Source of the DNA: Lachnospiraceae bacterium
Lineage (GTDB): Bacteria > Bacillota_A > Clostridia > Lachnospirales > Lachnospiraceae
Direction of reading: 5' to 3'
NCBI GenBank assembly: GCA_024699595.1
Contig: JAILPG010000087.1
Span: 1 to 5,292, forward strand
DNA length: 5,292 nucleotides
Shown: positions 1 to 5,292 of the stretch, piece by piece
Position numbering within the stretch: position 1 is the stretch's first letter
Layout of the letters: each line of letters opens with the position of its first letter
Position numbers and translations under genes: made by a program
The notes under the pieces: generated by a model
Told to the model about the DNA's origin: nothing
The model's database searches: none
Seen by the model: only the letters and a program-made list of their open reading frames with translations

Positions 1-681
1 AAGCTTATAAAGCTTGCGGAAGTGTTTGATGTTTCGGTATCTGCGATCGCAGAAGAGAAGCATAAAACCTTCAAGACAAGAGATTCGATCTATGACTGGG
101 AGCATATGAAGACTTTTGTTAAGACTACCGCAAAGAACTACAGGATGAAGAATACGCTTAAGGCTGTCGATTACGCGGTAGAGGCACACGAGGGCCAGAG
201 CAGGAAAAAGTCAAAAGTACCTTATATCTATCATCCGCTCAATCTGGCCTGCCATGCCCTAGCGATGGATATAAGGGAAGATGAGATCATAGCAGCCTGC
301 CTTCTGCATGATGTGATCGAGGATTGTAAAAAGAAGCTTGAGGATCTTCCTGTCAATGATGAGACAAAAGAGCTTGTAAGGCTTCTGACATGTGAAAAGA
401 CTACAGATGAAAACAGAAAAGAGATACTTAAAGCTTACTACGGTGCGATCGTTGAAGATCCGAAGGCTTCACTGGTCAAATGTCTCGACAGATGCAACAA
501 CCTGACTACCATGTCATGGGGACTCAGCCGTGAGAGGATATACAGGATGATATCGGAAACCGAGGAGTATTATCCTAAGCTTCTAAAGACGATAAAGGCA
601 ACACCTGAATACAATAATGCCGCATGGCTTTTACAGTATCAGATCGAGAGCATGTTAGACATTTATAAAAGACTAATGTAA
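1..681 (+). CDS. 5'-truncated HD-domain alarmone-hydrolase-like protein, probably with an N-terminal XRE-type HTH
   Basis: The visible part is an HD phosphohydrolase domain of the RelA/SpoT N-terminal or MESH1 small alarmone hydrolase type, a family that removes the 3' pyrophosphate of (p)ppGpp using Mn2+. Counting from the GTG at 22, the motifs are AHEGQSRKK (55-63), PYIYHP with His71, LLHDVIED with His96, Asp97, Glu100 and Asp101, and KCLDRCNN with Asp156 and Asn160. Metal ligands, the catalytic Glu-Asp pair and the late Asp/Asn are all kept, with spacing close to MESH1. No RelA/SpoT synthetase domain follows; the protein ends at 219. The GTG at 22 is probably not the start: it lacks a well-spaced ribosome site, and the frame is open to base 1. 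The residues there read KLIKLAEVFDVSVSAI, which resembles the last helices of an XRE HTH. I infer an HTH-HD fusion with roughly 45-55 residues lost off the left edge. Hydrolysis of ppGpp, rather than of another nucleotide or mere binding, is not proven. Confidence 0.85.
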   Translation, partial: KLIKLAEVFDVSVSAIAEEKHKTFKTRDSIYDWEHMKTFVKTTAKNYRMKNTLKAVDYAVEAHEGQSRKKSKVPYIYHPLNLACHALAMDIREDEIIAACLLHDVIEDCKKKLEDLPVNDETKELVRLLTCEKTTDENRKEILKAYYGAIVEDPKASLVKCLDRCNNLTTMSWGLSRERIYRMISETEEYYPKLLKTIKATPEYNNAAWLLQYQIESMLDIYKRLM

Positions 682-691
682 GAAGTATATT
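663..691 (+). promoter_or_regulatory. Weak candidate sigma-A-type promoter for the cluster starting at 796
   Basis: TTATAA at 663-668 (4 of 6 to TTGACA) and TATATT at 686-691 (5 of 6 to TATAAT) are separated by 17 nt, which would start transcription near 698. The -35 lies inside the last codons of the upstream gene. The region is AT-rich, so such a match can easily arise by chance, and no other pair in 682-795 is better. Confidence 0.2.
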
Positions 692-706
692 TTTTAATGT
701 TATTTT

Positions 707-724
707 AATCTTTCCTCAAAGATT
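707..724 (+). other. Small AT-rich hairpin after the HD gene (weak terminator or leader element)
   Basis: AATCTTT (707-713) and AAAGATT (718-724) are perfect complements, giving a 7-bp stem with a CCTC loop. Only GTTT follows, not a long T run, and the stem is AT-rich, so as an intrinsic terminator it is poor. It may instead be part of the leader of the next gene: its left arm can also pair with that gene's ribosome site (778-785). Confidence 0.35.
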
Positions 725-741
725 GTTTAAATCATTAATAG

Positions 742-776
742 TAAATTGTGTATTGCAAACAGCAAAACACAATTTA
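742..776 (+). repeat. 35-nt interrupted palindrome / hairpin directly upstream of the ribosome site at 779
   Basis: TAAATTGTGT (742-751) is an exact inverted copy of ACACAATTTA (767-776). Inside, after one A-A mismatch (752/766), TTGC (753-756) pairs with GCAA (762-765) around the loop AAACA. This makes a 14-bp stem with a single mismatch. No T run follows, so it is not a rho-independent terminator on the + strand. Reading the other strand, no T run follows either. It ends 19 nt before the ATG at 796 and directly abuts the purine-rich ribosome site. It could be an operator dyad or an mRNA structure that tunes translation; the sequence alone does not decide. Confidence 0.75.
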
Positions 777-778
777 TG

Positions 779-787
779 AAAGGTTGG
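779..787 (+). promoter_or_regulatory. Ribosome binding site that supports the ATG at 796
   Basis: The purine-rich AAAGGTTGG lies 8 to 12 nt before ATG 796 and is the only Shine-Dalgarno-like stretch in the region. It favours 796 over the in-frame GTG at 748, which would place the start codon inside the left arm of the palindrome at 742-776. Confidence 0.55.
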
Positions 788-795
788 TAAACAAT

Positions 796-1329
796 ATGGA
801 ATTATTTGAAAAGGTAGAGAAACTTAGAGAGAAAGCAAACGTATCTTATGAGGAAGCCAAGGACGCCCTTGAAAGAAGTAACGGAGATATCCTTGATGCC
901 ATGATCCTCCTTGAAAGAGAGCATAAGACAGAGGGACCCGATACAGAGAGCTTTTCAACGGATACAGCTTCAACAGTAAAATATCCCGCAGTTGTAGATG
1001 ATGCAGCAAACAGGAAGAAATCCGAAAGGGTGCCGGTAAGTGAGTGGTGGATCACCAAGAAGATCAAGGATCTTTGGAGAATAGGAAACGAAAACCATCT
1101 CATCATGGAGAGGAATGAAAAAACTATCATAGACATACCTGTGTGGGTATTTGCGCTGATCCTCTTATGTGTATGGCATGTATCACTTGTAGCGATAATC
1201 ATTTCTCTGTTTATCGGCTGCCACTACAGATTTGAGGGAAAGGCAGATCTTGACAAGATCAATAATGCTGCAAAGACTGTTGAGGATGCAGCCCAGAGCG
1301 TAAAGGATGAATTTACAAAGAGCAATTAA
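796..1329 (+). CDS. Small membrane protein with N-terminal UBA-like domain and DUF4342-type core
   Basis: The product is 177 residues from ATG 796. Residues 1-43 form a UBA/EF-Ts-N-like three-helix bundle, with the telling stretch NVSYEEAKDALERSNGDILD (15-34), close to the EF-Ts N-terminal pattern. Residues 45-80 are a polar, probably disordered linker. Residues 97-114 match the start of a DUF4342-type domain (GNENHLIMERN, then IIDIPV). One hydrophobic segment, about 116-141, is predicted to cross or enter the membrane. It is followed by GCHYRFEG and an Ala/Lys/Glu-rich helix (150-173). There is no signal peptide; the UBA-like part is probably cytoplasmic. The function is unknown; the position, 21 nt before a response regulator, suggests a partner or target of that two-component system. 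An alternative GTG start at 748 would add 16 residues (MYCKQQNTIYERLVNN) that look unlike the family and would overlap the palindrome. Confidence 0.85.
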   Translation: MELFEKVEKLREKANVSYEEAKDALERSNGDILDAMILLEREHKTEGPDTESFSTDTASTVKYPAVVDDAANRKKSERVPVSEWWITKKIKDLWRIGNENHLIMERNEKTIIDIPVWVFALILLCVWHVSLVAIIISLFIGCHYRFEGKADLDKINNAAKTVEDAAQSVKDEFTKSN

Positions 1330-1350
1330 TAACATAACAGGAGATATCAT

Positions 1351-2064
1351 ATGGGAGTAAGGATTCTGGTAGTCGAGGATGAGGATAAGCTTGCTAGGTT
1401 TATTGAACTTGAGCTTATCCATGAGGGATACGAGGTAGACAAAGCCATGGACGGAAGAAGTGCACTGGAAATGGCAAAGTCAAATGATTATTCGCTGATA
1501 CTGCTTGATATCATGCTCCCTGAGATAAACGGACTTGAGGTAATGAGAAGACTGGGGAAGGATTTTCCTTCTCCGGTCATTCTGCTTACTGCAAGGGATT
1601 CCGTTATGGATAAGGTATCGGGTCTTGATGCGGGTGCTGTCGATTATATCACAAAACCCTTTGCAATAGAGGAATTGTTAGCGAGGATAAGAGTGGCTCT
1701 TAAGATACATCCCGTGTCGGGACACGTATCCGAAGCTTCAGATCCTGAAACTGAGGACTCCGAAGGGGTCTATAAGTGGAAGGACCTCTGTCTTGATGAT
1801 AAAAGACACAGGGTAACATACGCAGGAAGCGAGATAACGCTTACCAACCGTGAGTTTATCATGCTTAAGGTCCTTCTTGAGAATAAGAACGTAGTCATGT
1901 CCAGAGACACCCTGCTTGAGAAGGTCTGCGGATATGATTATGTCGGGGAAACAAATGTTGTGGATGTTTATATCAGATTTCTCAGATCCAAGATAGATGA
2001 AGTGTTTGATATTAAGATGATCCAGACTGTCAGAGGTGTCGGTTATGTCATCAAATCAGAATAG
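1351..2064 (+). CDS. OmpR/PhoB-family response regulator (ArlR-like)
   Basis: The product is 237 residues, a normal length for the family. The receiver domain spans 1-118: acidic pocket Glu9/Asp10, phospho-acceptor Asp53 in LLDIMLP, switch Thr80 in LLTARD and Lys102 in TKPF. A linker of about 20 residues (119-140) leads to a winged-helix DNA-binding domain (141-237). That domain has the hallmark LTNREFIMLKVLLEN, a recognition-helix region around ETNVVDVYIRFLRSKID, and the closing VRGVGYVI wing. The usual AGADDY before the TKPF motif reads AGAVDY, with Val replacing one Asp; the phosphorylation residues are unaffected. AGGAGAT at 1339-1345 gives a strong ribosome site 5-7 nt before ATG 1351. 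It should be phosphorylated by the histidine kinase whose gene overlaps its end, then act as a cytoplasmic transcription factor. The target genes cannot be read from the sequence; self-regulation of the cluster is plausible. Confidence 0.95.
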   Translation: MGVRILVVEDEDKLARFIELELIHEGYEVDKAMDGRSALEMAKSNDYSLILLDIMLPEINGLEVMRRLGKDFPSPVILLTARDSVMDKVSGLDAGAVDYITKPFAIEELLARIRVALKIHPVSGHVSEASDPETEDSEGVYKWKDLCLDDKRHRVTYAGSEITLTNREFIMLKVLLENKNVVMSRDTLLEKVCGYDYVGETNVVDVYIRFLRSKIDEVFDIKMIQTVRGVGYVIKSE

Positions 2065-3352
2065 CTTTCAGCATGGAAGAATGAGCTCCATAAGCCGAAA
2101 GATTGGGTGGAGGATAACAAGCAGGCACCTTTTTTCAATGTTTTTCATTAATCTGGTTGTTGCCCTGCTTGTGCTTTTTACGTGGTTTGCCGCAAGAGAA
2201 TATACTCTTTGCGGAGATAAGAACCTCCGTGACCGCAACAGGGCATTTTCCATGGAAAAGCTTGAAAAAAAAGATTTCGAGAGCAGGGAAGCATTGGTTA
2301 ACGTGCTCAGTACAGCTAAATATACGGTAACAGATACACAGACAGGAGAAGTACTTCTTACCGAGCATTATTACAAACTGGCATTCATCCTCTTAGCCTG
2401 CGCTCTTTCTATATTTGTGCTCGAGATCCTGCTTTCGATCATTTCATTTCCGTTTGAAACAGCAAGGACCAAAAGGATACTGCGCCCGATAAATGAGATG
2501 GCAATAAGGGCCGATGAGCTTGCAAGGCTTGATTTTTCCGGGGATAAGTATCATCTGATAGAGGAAAAGATCAATACTCTCGCTCCTGATGAGACCGTTA
2601 AGCTTTCTTACGGTGATGCGGATCTTTTGGGAATAGAACAGGCTTTGAACAATCTCCTTGAGAGAGTAAGGGAGAGCAACAAGCAGCAGGCAAGATTCGT
2701 AGATGATGTTTCTCATGAGCTTCGGACCCCTATCGCGGTAATTGAGGGCTATGCCAACATGCTTTCGCGCTGGGGCAAGGAGGATGAAAAGGTCCTTGAT
2801 GAATCCATAGCTGCAATACAGCATGAGTCCGCAAACATGAAGCATCTGGTCGAACAGCTTTTATTCCTTGCAAGGGGTGACGCCGGGCGGACAGTCGTAA
2901 ATAAAGAGAGGATATCGGTCATTCAGGTGGTAAAAGAGGTTTATGAGGAATCTCTGATGATTGATGAAGATCATATATACAGACTCAACGTTCCCGATGA
3001 GGATATATTTGTGCTGGGGGATGAAGGACTGCTAAAGCAGGCCGTAAGGATCCTTGTGGATAATGCTTCGAAATACACAAATAAAAGAGAAGAGATCACC
3101 TTAAGTGCCGGGCACGGACAGGAGGGAGAGGCATATCTTATGGTTCAGGATACCGGGATAGGTATGAATCAGGAGGATATCGAGCACATGTTTGACAGAT
3201 TCTACAGGGCTTCGGAGGCCAGAAGCTTTGACGGGACAGGGCTTGGCCTGTCTATAGCCAAATGGATCGTCGACAGACACGGAGGATATTTTAAGATCAC
3301 CTCCAGAGAAGATCTCGGGACGAGGATCGGGATATACCTTCCGTCTGTATAG
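2045..3352 (+). CDS. Sensor histidine kinase (HisKA / HATPase_c, ArlS-like)
   Basis: The product is 435 residues from ATG 2045. Membrane segment 1 is at about 28-50, an outside loop of about 60 residues at 51-110, and membrane segment 2 at about 111-137. A HAMP-like linker that is longer than usual follows (about 140-212, starting KRILRPINEM). HisKA has the phospho-acceptor His224 in DDVSHELRTP. HATPase_c has an N box DNASKYT (Asn340), a G1 box QDTGIGM, an F box MFDRFYRA and a G2 box GTGLGLS (397-403). All catalytic motifs are intact. The start overlaps the regulator gene by 20 nt, which suggests translational coupling; AGAGGTG at 2032-2038 is a suitable ribosome site. ATG 2081 (423 residues, GGAAGA immediately upstream) and GTG 2036 are alternatives. 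The loop has no domain I recognise, so the stimulus is unknown; small loops like this often go with kinases that sense within the membrane or through a partner. Confidence 0.93.
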   Translation: MSSNQNSFQHGRMSSISRKIGWRITSRHLFSMFFINLVVALLVLFTWFAAREYTLCGDKNLRDRNRAFSMEKLEKKDFESREALVNVLSTAKYTVTDTQTGEVLLTEHYYKLAFILLACALSIFVLEILLSIISFPFETARTKRILRPINEMAIRADELARLDFSGDKYHLIEEKINTLAPDETVKLSYGDADLLGIEQALNNLLERVRESNKQQARFVDDVSHELRTPIAVIEGYANMLSRWGKEDEKVLDESIAAIQHESANMKHLVEQLLFLARGDAGRTVVNKERISVIQVVKEVYEESLMIDEDHIYRLNVPDEDIFVLGDEGLLKQAVRILVDNASKYTNKREEITLSAGHGQEGEAYLMVQDTGIGMNQEDIEHMFDRFYRASEARSFDGTGLGLSIAKWIVDRHGGYFKITSREDLGTRIGIYLPSV

Positions 3353-3401
3353 GAAGGCTTGGTCTGTCATGGAAACAAATGGATGAGGTTTTAAACAGAT
3401 A

Positions 3402-4283
3402 ATGAATATTGCTGTTCTGTCGGACATTCACGGAAATCATACCGCACTAAAAGCCTGCCTTGACTATCTGAAGGACAGGCAGATCGATACATATTGTTTT
3501 CTCGGTGATTATACAGGGGAGTTTCCCGGGATAGAGCAGACAATGAAGACACTTTATGACCTGGGGAAGAGTTACAAATGTTATTTTTTGAAGGGAAATA
3601 AGGAGAATTATCAGATAGATGAGCTTGGAGGGGATTACCCGGAGTGGGATGCCTACAAAAGCACGGTCGGAATGCTCAGATATGCGTGTAAGCATCTGAC
3701 AGATGAGGATATGAAGTTTATTAACAGCCTTCCGATCAGCACGACCGTAAAGACGGAAGGCATGCCTGATATAGTGATATGTCACGGATCGCCTAAAAAG
3801 GTGGATGAGAAATTTGCCATAAAAGAAGAAAGCCTTAAAAGGGTTTCAGCTGAGACAGAGGCAGATTATATAATATGCGGGCATACGCATGTAAGAATGG
3901 AGACTTCATGCGGCAGGACGAAGATCTGGAATCCCGGATCCGTGGGTGCCACCATAGAGACACCGTTTTGCTATCAGTTCATGATCGTCCATTCAGACAA
4001 TGGATACTGGGAGCCCGAGTTCATTTCGCTAAAAGCAGATCCTGACCGGCTTATCTCAGAAATGAAGGAAGCAGGGTTATATGAGACCGCACCCTACTGG
4101 ACAAGATTTACCGAGCTGCTTGTGACTGACAGATGCGGTGACTATACGCATGGCAGCCTTCTATCCCGTGCCATGGATATATGTTTTAAGAAATATGGTA
4201 AATGCGAATGGCCTGAGATTCCCGAAGACTGCTATGCAGAAGCATTTGAGGAAATTCAGATGCTCTTAAACAGGATATCGTGA
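3402..4283 (+). CDS. Calcineurin-like metallophosphoesterase, YfcE-like, with C-terminal extension
   Basis: The product is 293 residues. The metal-binding motifs come in order: SDIHGN (Asp8, His10), GDYTG (Asp36), GNKE (Asn66), CHGSP (His128) and CGHTHVR (His161, His163), followed by NPGSVG (177-182), typical of the YfcE/MJ0936 type of phosphodiesterase. The fold predicts a di-metal hydrolase of phosphodiester or phosphomonoester bonds in the cytoplasm; the substrate is not known. Simple YfcE proteins are about 160-185 residues, so the segment from about 210 to 293 is an addition, rich in aromatic and acidic residues, that I do not recognise. The start is firm: an in-frame TGA at 3384 lies just upstream and the protein begins directly with the beta strand MNIAVLSD. 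The nearest purine-rich site, GGATGAGG (3381-3388), is rather far at 13 nt, so translation may be modest. It lies 49 nt after the kinase gene with no convincing terminator, so co-transcription is likely. Its 3' end overlaps the opposing asparaginase gene. Confidence 0.9.
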   Translation: MNIAVLSDIHGNHTALKACLDYLKDRQIDTYCFLGDYTGEFPGIEQTMKTLYDLGKSYKCYFLKGNKENYQIDELGGDYPEWDAYKSTVGMLRYACKHLTDEDMKFINSLPISTTVKTEGMPDIVICHGSPKKVDEKFAIKEESLKRVSAETEADYIICGHTHVRMETSCGRTKIWNPGSVGATIETPFCYQFMIVHSDNGYWEPEFISLKADPDRLISEMKEAGLYETAPYWTRFTELLVTDRCGDYTHGSLLSRAMDICFKKYGKCEWPEIPEDCYAEAFEEIQMLLNRIS

Positions 4284-5263
4284 TTTATCGTTTTGTAGAA
4301 GAGACGCTTAAACTCCTTCGGATCTTTGGTCTGTGACAGTATCCACATGACCTTCGTTACGGTAGATTCCATCGTCATATCATATGATTCCGGCAGATCA
4401 AAGGTGTCCTTGATGACCTGACCGACCTGATAAATGCTCATATCGCTTCCTTCATTAGTGACCTGCGTAGACATAACAACCGTTTTTTCTGCATCCTGCC
4501 ATTTACGCAGGGCCTCAACGATACTGTTGTTTTCATATGCGGGGATCCCGCCTACTCCGAAAGATTCAATGATCAGGGCATCATAGTCCGGCAGCAGCAG
4601 CTTAAGTATCTTTCCGTCGCTTCCGGGGATAAGCTTGTACAAAAAGACCCTCGGATCAAGATCATGGTAAAAGGCAGTTTCTCCACTTACCTGATCTATA
4701 TCGTCAATGTAAAATATTATGCGCTTCTGCTGAATGACTGCTATGGGCGGATAATTGATGCTTGAAAAAGCATTGTAGCTCTGAGTCCTTTCTTTTTTTG
4801 CCCTGGTTCCCGCTATCACCTGCCCGTCAAAAACTATGCTCACATCATGAGCTCTTTCGTGAGCTGCAAATCTCAGACTGTCAAGCAGATTAGTCCTTGC
4901 ATCAGTGACCGGAAGATCGATGGGTCTTTGGGCTCCGGTAAGAACGATAGGTTTTCTGCTGTTCTGTATCAGATAGGAGAGGGCAGCAGCCGTATATGCC
5001 ATGGTATCTGTTCCGTGGCAGATGACAAAGCCGTCATAGCTGTCATAATTCTCTTCTATGACCTTTTCAAGGTCGATCCACTGCTCCCATTTCACATTTG
5101 TACTGTCCAGGCTGAATGGAGAGATAACATCAGTTATGCTAAATTCCTTTGCTTCCGGGACAAAAGACAACAATTCCTCACCTGAAATCTGCGGGGACAG
5201 CCCTGTTTGTGTGTATCGGGAGGCTATTGTTCCACCCGTTGCGATCAACAGCAGTCTTTTCAT
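4256..5263 (-). CDS. ansA: Type I (cytoplasmic) L-asparaginase
   Basis: The product is 335 residues, nearly the length of E. coli AnsA (338). It hydrolyses L-asparagine to aspartate and ammonia. The first catalytic motif, IATGGTIAS, gives nucleophile Thr12; the second, CHGTDTMAYTA, gives Thr85-Asp86. Lys104 in KPIVLTGAQRP completes the usual Thr-Lys-Asp set, and Ser54 in DSTN fits the substrate-binding position. The small C-terminal domain begins near 220 and keeps SFGVGGIPA and SYDMTMESTVTK, both close to AnsA. There is no signal peptide, so the enzyme is cytoplasmic and belongs to the AnsA type rather than the secreted AnsB type. An archaeal-style GatD is excluded because the long N-terminal extension is missing. 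The start at 5263 has a good GGAGG site 9 nt upstream. The promoter lies outside the window to the right. The gene converges on the metallophosphoesterase gene and overlaps it by 28 nt. Confidence 0.95.
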   Translation of the reverse strand: MKRLLLIATGGTIASRYTQTGLSPQISGEELLSFVPEAKEFSITDVISPFSLDSTNVKWEQWIDLEKVIEENYDSYDGFVICHGTDTMAYTAAALSYLIQNSRKPIVLTGAQRPIDLPVTDARTNLLDSLRFAAHERAHDVSIVFDGQVIAGTRAKKERTQSYNAFSSINYPPIAVIQQKRIIFYIDDIDQVSGETAFYHDLDPRVFLYKLIPGSDGKILKLLLPDYDALIIESFGVGGIPAYENNSIVEALRKWQDAEKTVVMSTQVTNEGSDMSIYQVGQVIKDTFDLPESYDMTMESTVTKVMWILSQTKDPKEFKRLFYKTINHDILFKSI

Positions 5264-5272
5264 ATAATTAAT

Positions 5273-5277
5273 CCTCC
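5273..5277 (-). promoter_or_regulatory. Ribosome binding site of the asparaginase gene
   Basis: On the minus strand GGAGG lies 9 nt before the ATG at 5263-5261. It is the strongest Shine-Dalgarno match in the window and fixes the start just before the first beta strand of the enzyme. Confidence 0.85.
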
Positions 5278-5292
5278 GTTCTTTACGGTGTC

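Noticed and set aside
1..16. Two AAGCTT (HindIII) sites at the very start as a cloning or vector junction
   Set aside because: AAGCTT recurs many times in these genes because of Lys-Leu and related codons, and the reading frame runs straight through it with sensible protein sequence.
22..24. GTG at 22 as the true start of the HD protein
   Set aside because: The frame is open to base 1, the upstream residues fit an HTH, and GGAA is too close to the GTG to act as a ribosome site.
748..795. GTG at 748 as the start of the membrane protein
   Set aside because: It would sit inside the left arm of the palindrome, lacks a ribosome site and adds residues unlike the family; ATG 796 begins the UBA-like domain directly and has AAAGGTTGG upstream.
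846..1202. Antisense open frames opposite the membrane protein, kinase, phosphoesterase and asparaginase genes (for example 846-1202, 2444-2845, 3101-3427 and 3447-3785 on the minus strand; 4847-5185 on the plus strand)
   Set aside because: Their translations are Cys/Leu/Ser-rich without domain character, and each lies wholly or mainly under a well-supported gene with intact motifs.
1713..1726. CGTGTC / GACACG inverted repeat in the response regulator gene
   Set aside because: It has only a 2-base centre, lies in the coding linker between receiver and DNA-binding domains, and is probably a chance outcome of codon choice.
2265..2272. Run of eight A in the kinase gene as a frameshift or phase-variation site
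   Set aside because: It encodes an ordinary Glu-Lys-Lys stretch in the intact frame; eight A in AT-leaning DNA is common, and no alternative product makes sense.
3337..3357. CCTTCC / GGAAGG hairpin across the kinase stop codon as a terminator
   Set aside because: The stem is only 6 bp with a 9-base loop and no T run follows, so termination there is unlikely.

Overview
This window looks like chromosomal DNA from a Gram-positive, anaerobic Firmicute, most likely a Clostridia / Lachnospiraceae relative. The evidence is moderate GC by eye, heavy use of AGA/AGG for Arg and ATA for Ile, purine-rich GGAGG-type ribosome sites, a UBA-like/DUF4342-type membrane protein, and an ArlRS-like two-component pair whose kinase has a core typical of clostridial kinases. 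The assignment is inferred from protein style; no rRNA or other taxonomic marker is present.

Layout: (1) Positions 1-681 (+) hold the 3' part of a gene encoding an HD-domain protein with all the metal and catalytic positions of RelA/SpoT/MESH1-type alarmone hydrolases. The frame runs open to the left edge, and its first residues look like the end of an XRE-type helix-turn-helix, so this is probably a regulator fused to an alarmone-hydrolase-like domain. (2) Positions 682-795 are an AT-rich intergenic leader with a small hairpin and a striking 35-nt dyad next to the ribosome binding site of the next gene. (3) Positions 796-3352 (+) are a tight three-gene cluster: a small membrane protein with an N-terminal UBA-like helix bundle, an OmpR/PhoB-type response regulator, and a sensor histidine kinase whose start overlaps the regulator's end. 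(4) Positions 3402-4283 (+) encode a YfcE-like calcineurin-type metallophosphoesterase with an extra C-terminal segment, 49 nt after the kinase and with no visible terminator between. (5) Positions 4256-5263 (-) encode a cytoplasmic type I L-asparaginase. It converges on the phosphoesterase and overlaps its 3' end by 28 nt.

Working together: the three genes at 796-3352 most likely form one envelope-sensing unit, and the phosphoesterase may be read through from it. The asparaginase is a separate metabolic gene on the other strand. The most interesting parts are the probable HTH-HD fusion and the structured leader at 707-785. There, the left arm of the first hairpin can alternatively pair with the ribosome binding site of the membrane-protein gene. 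No tRNA, rRNA, CRISPR array, insertion sequence or phage gene is visible, and there is no gene-free stretch longer than about 115 bases.
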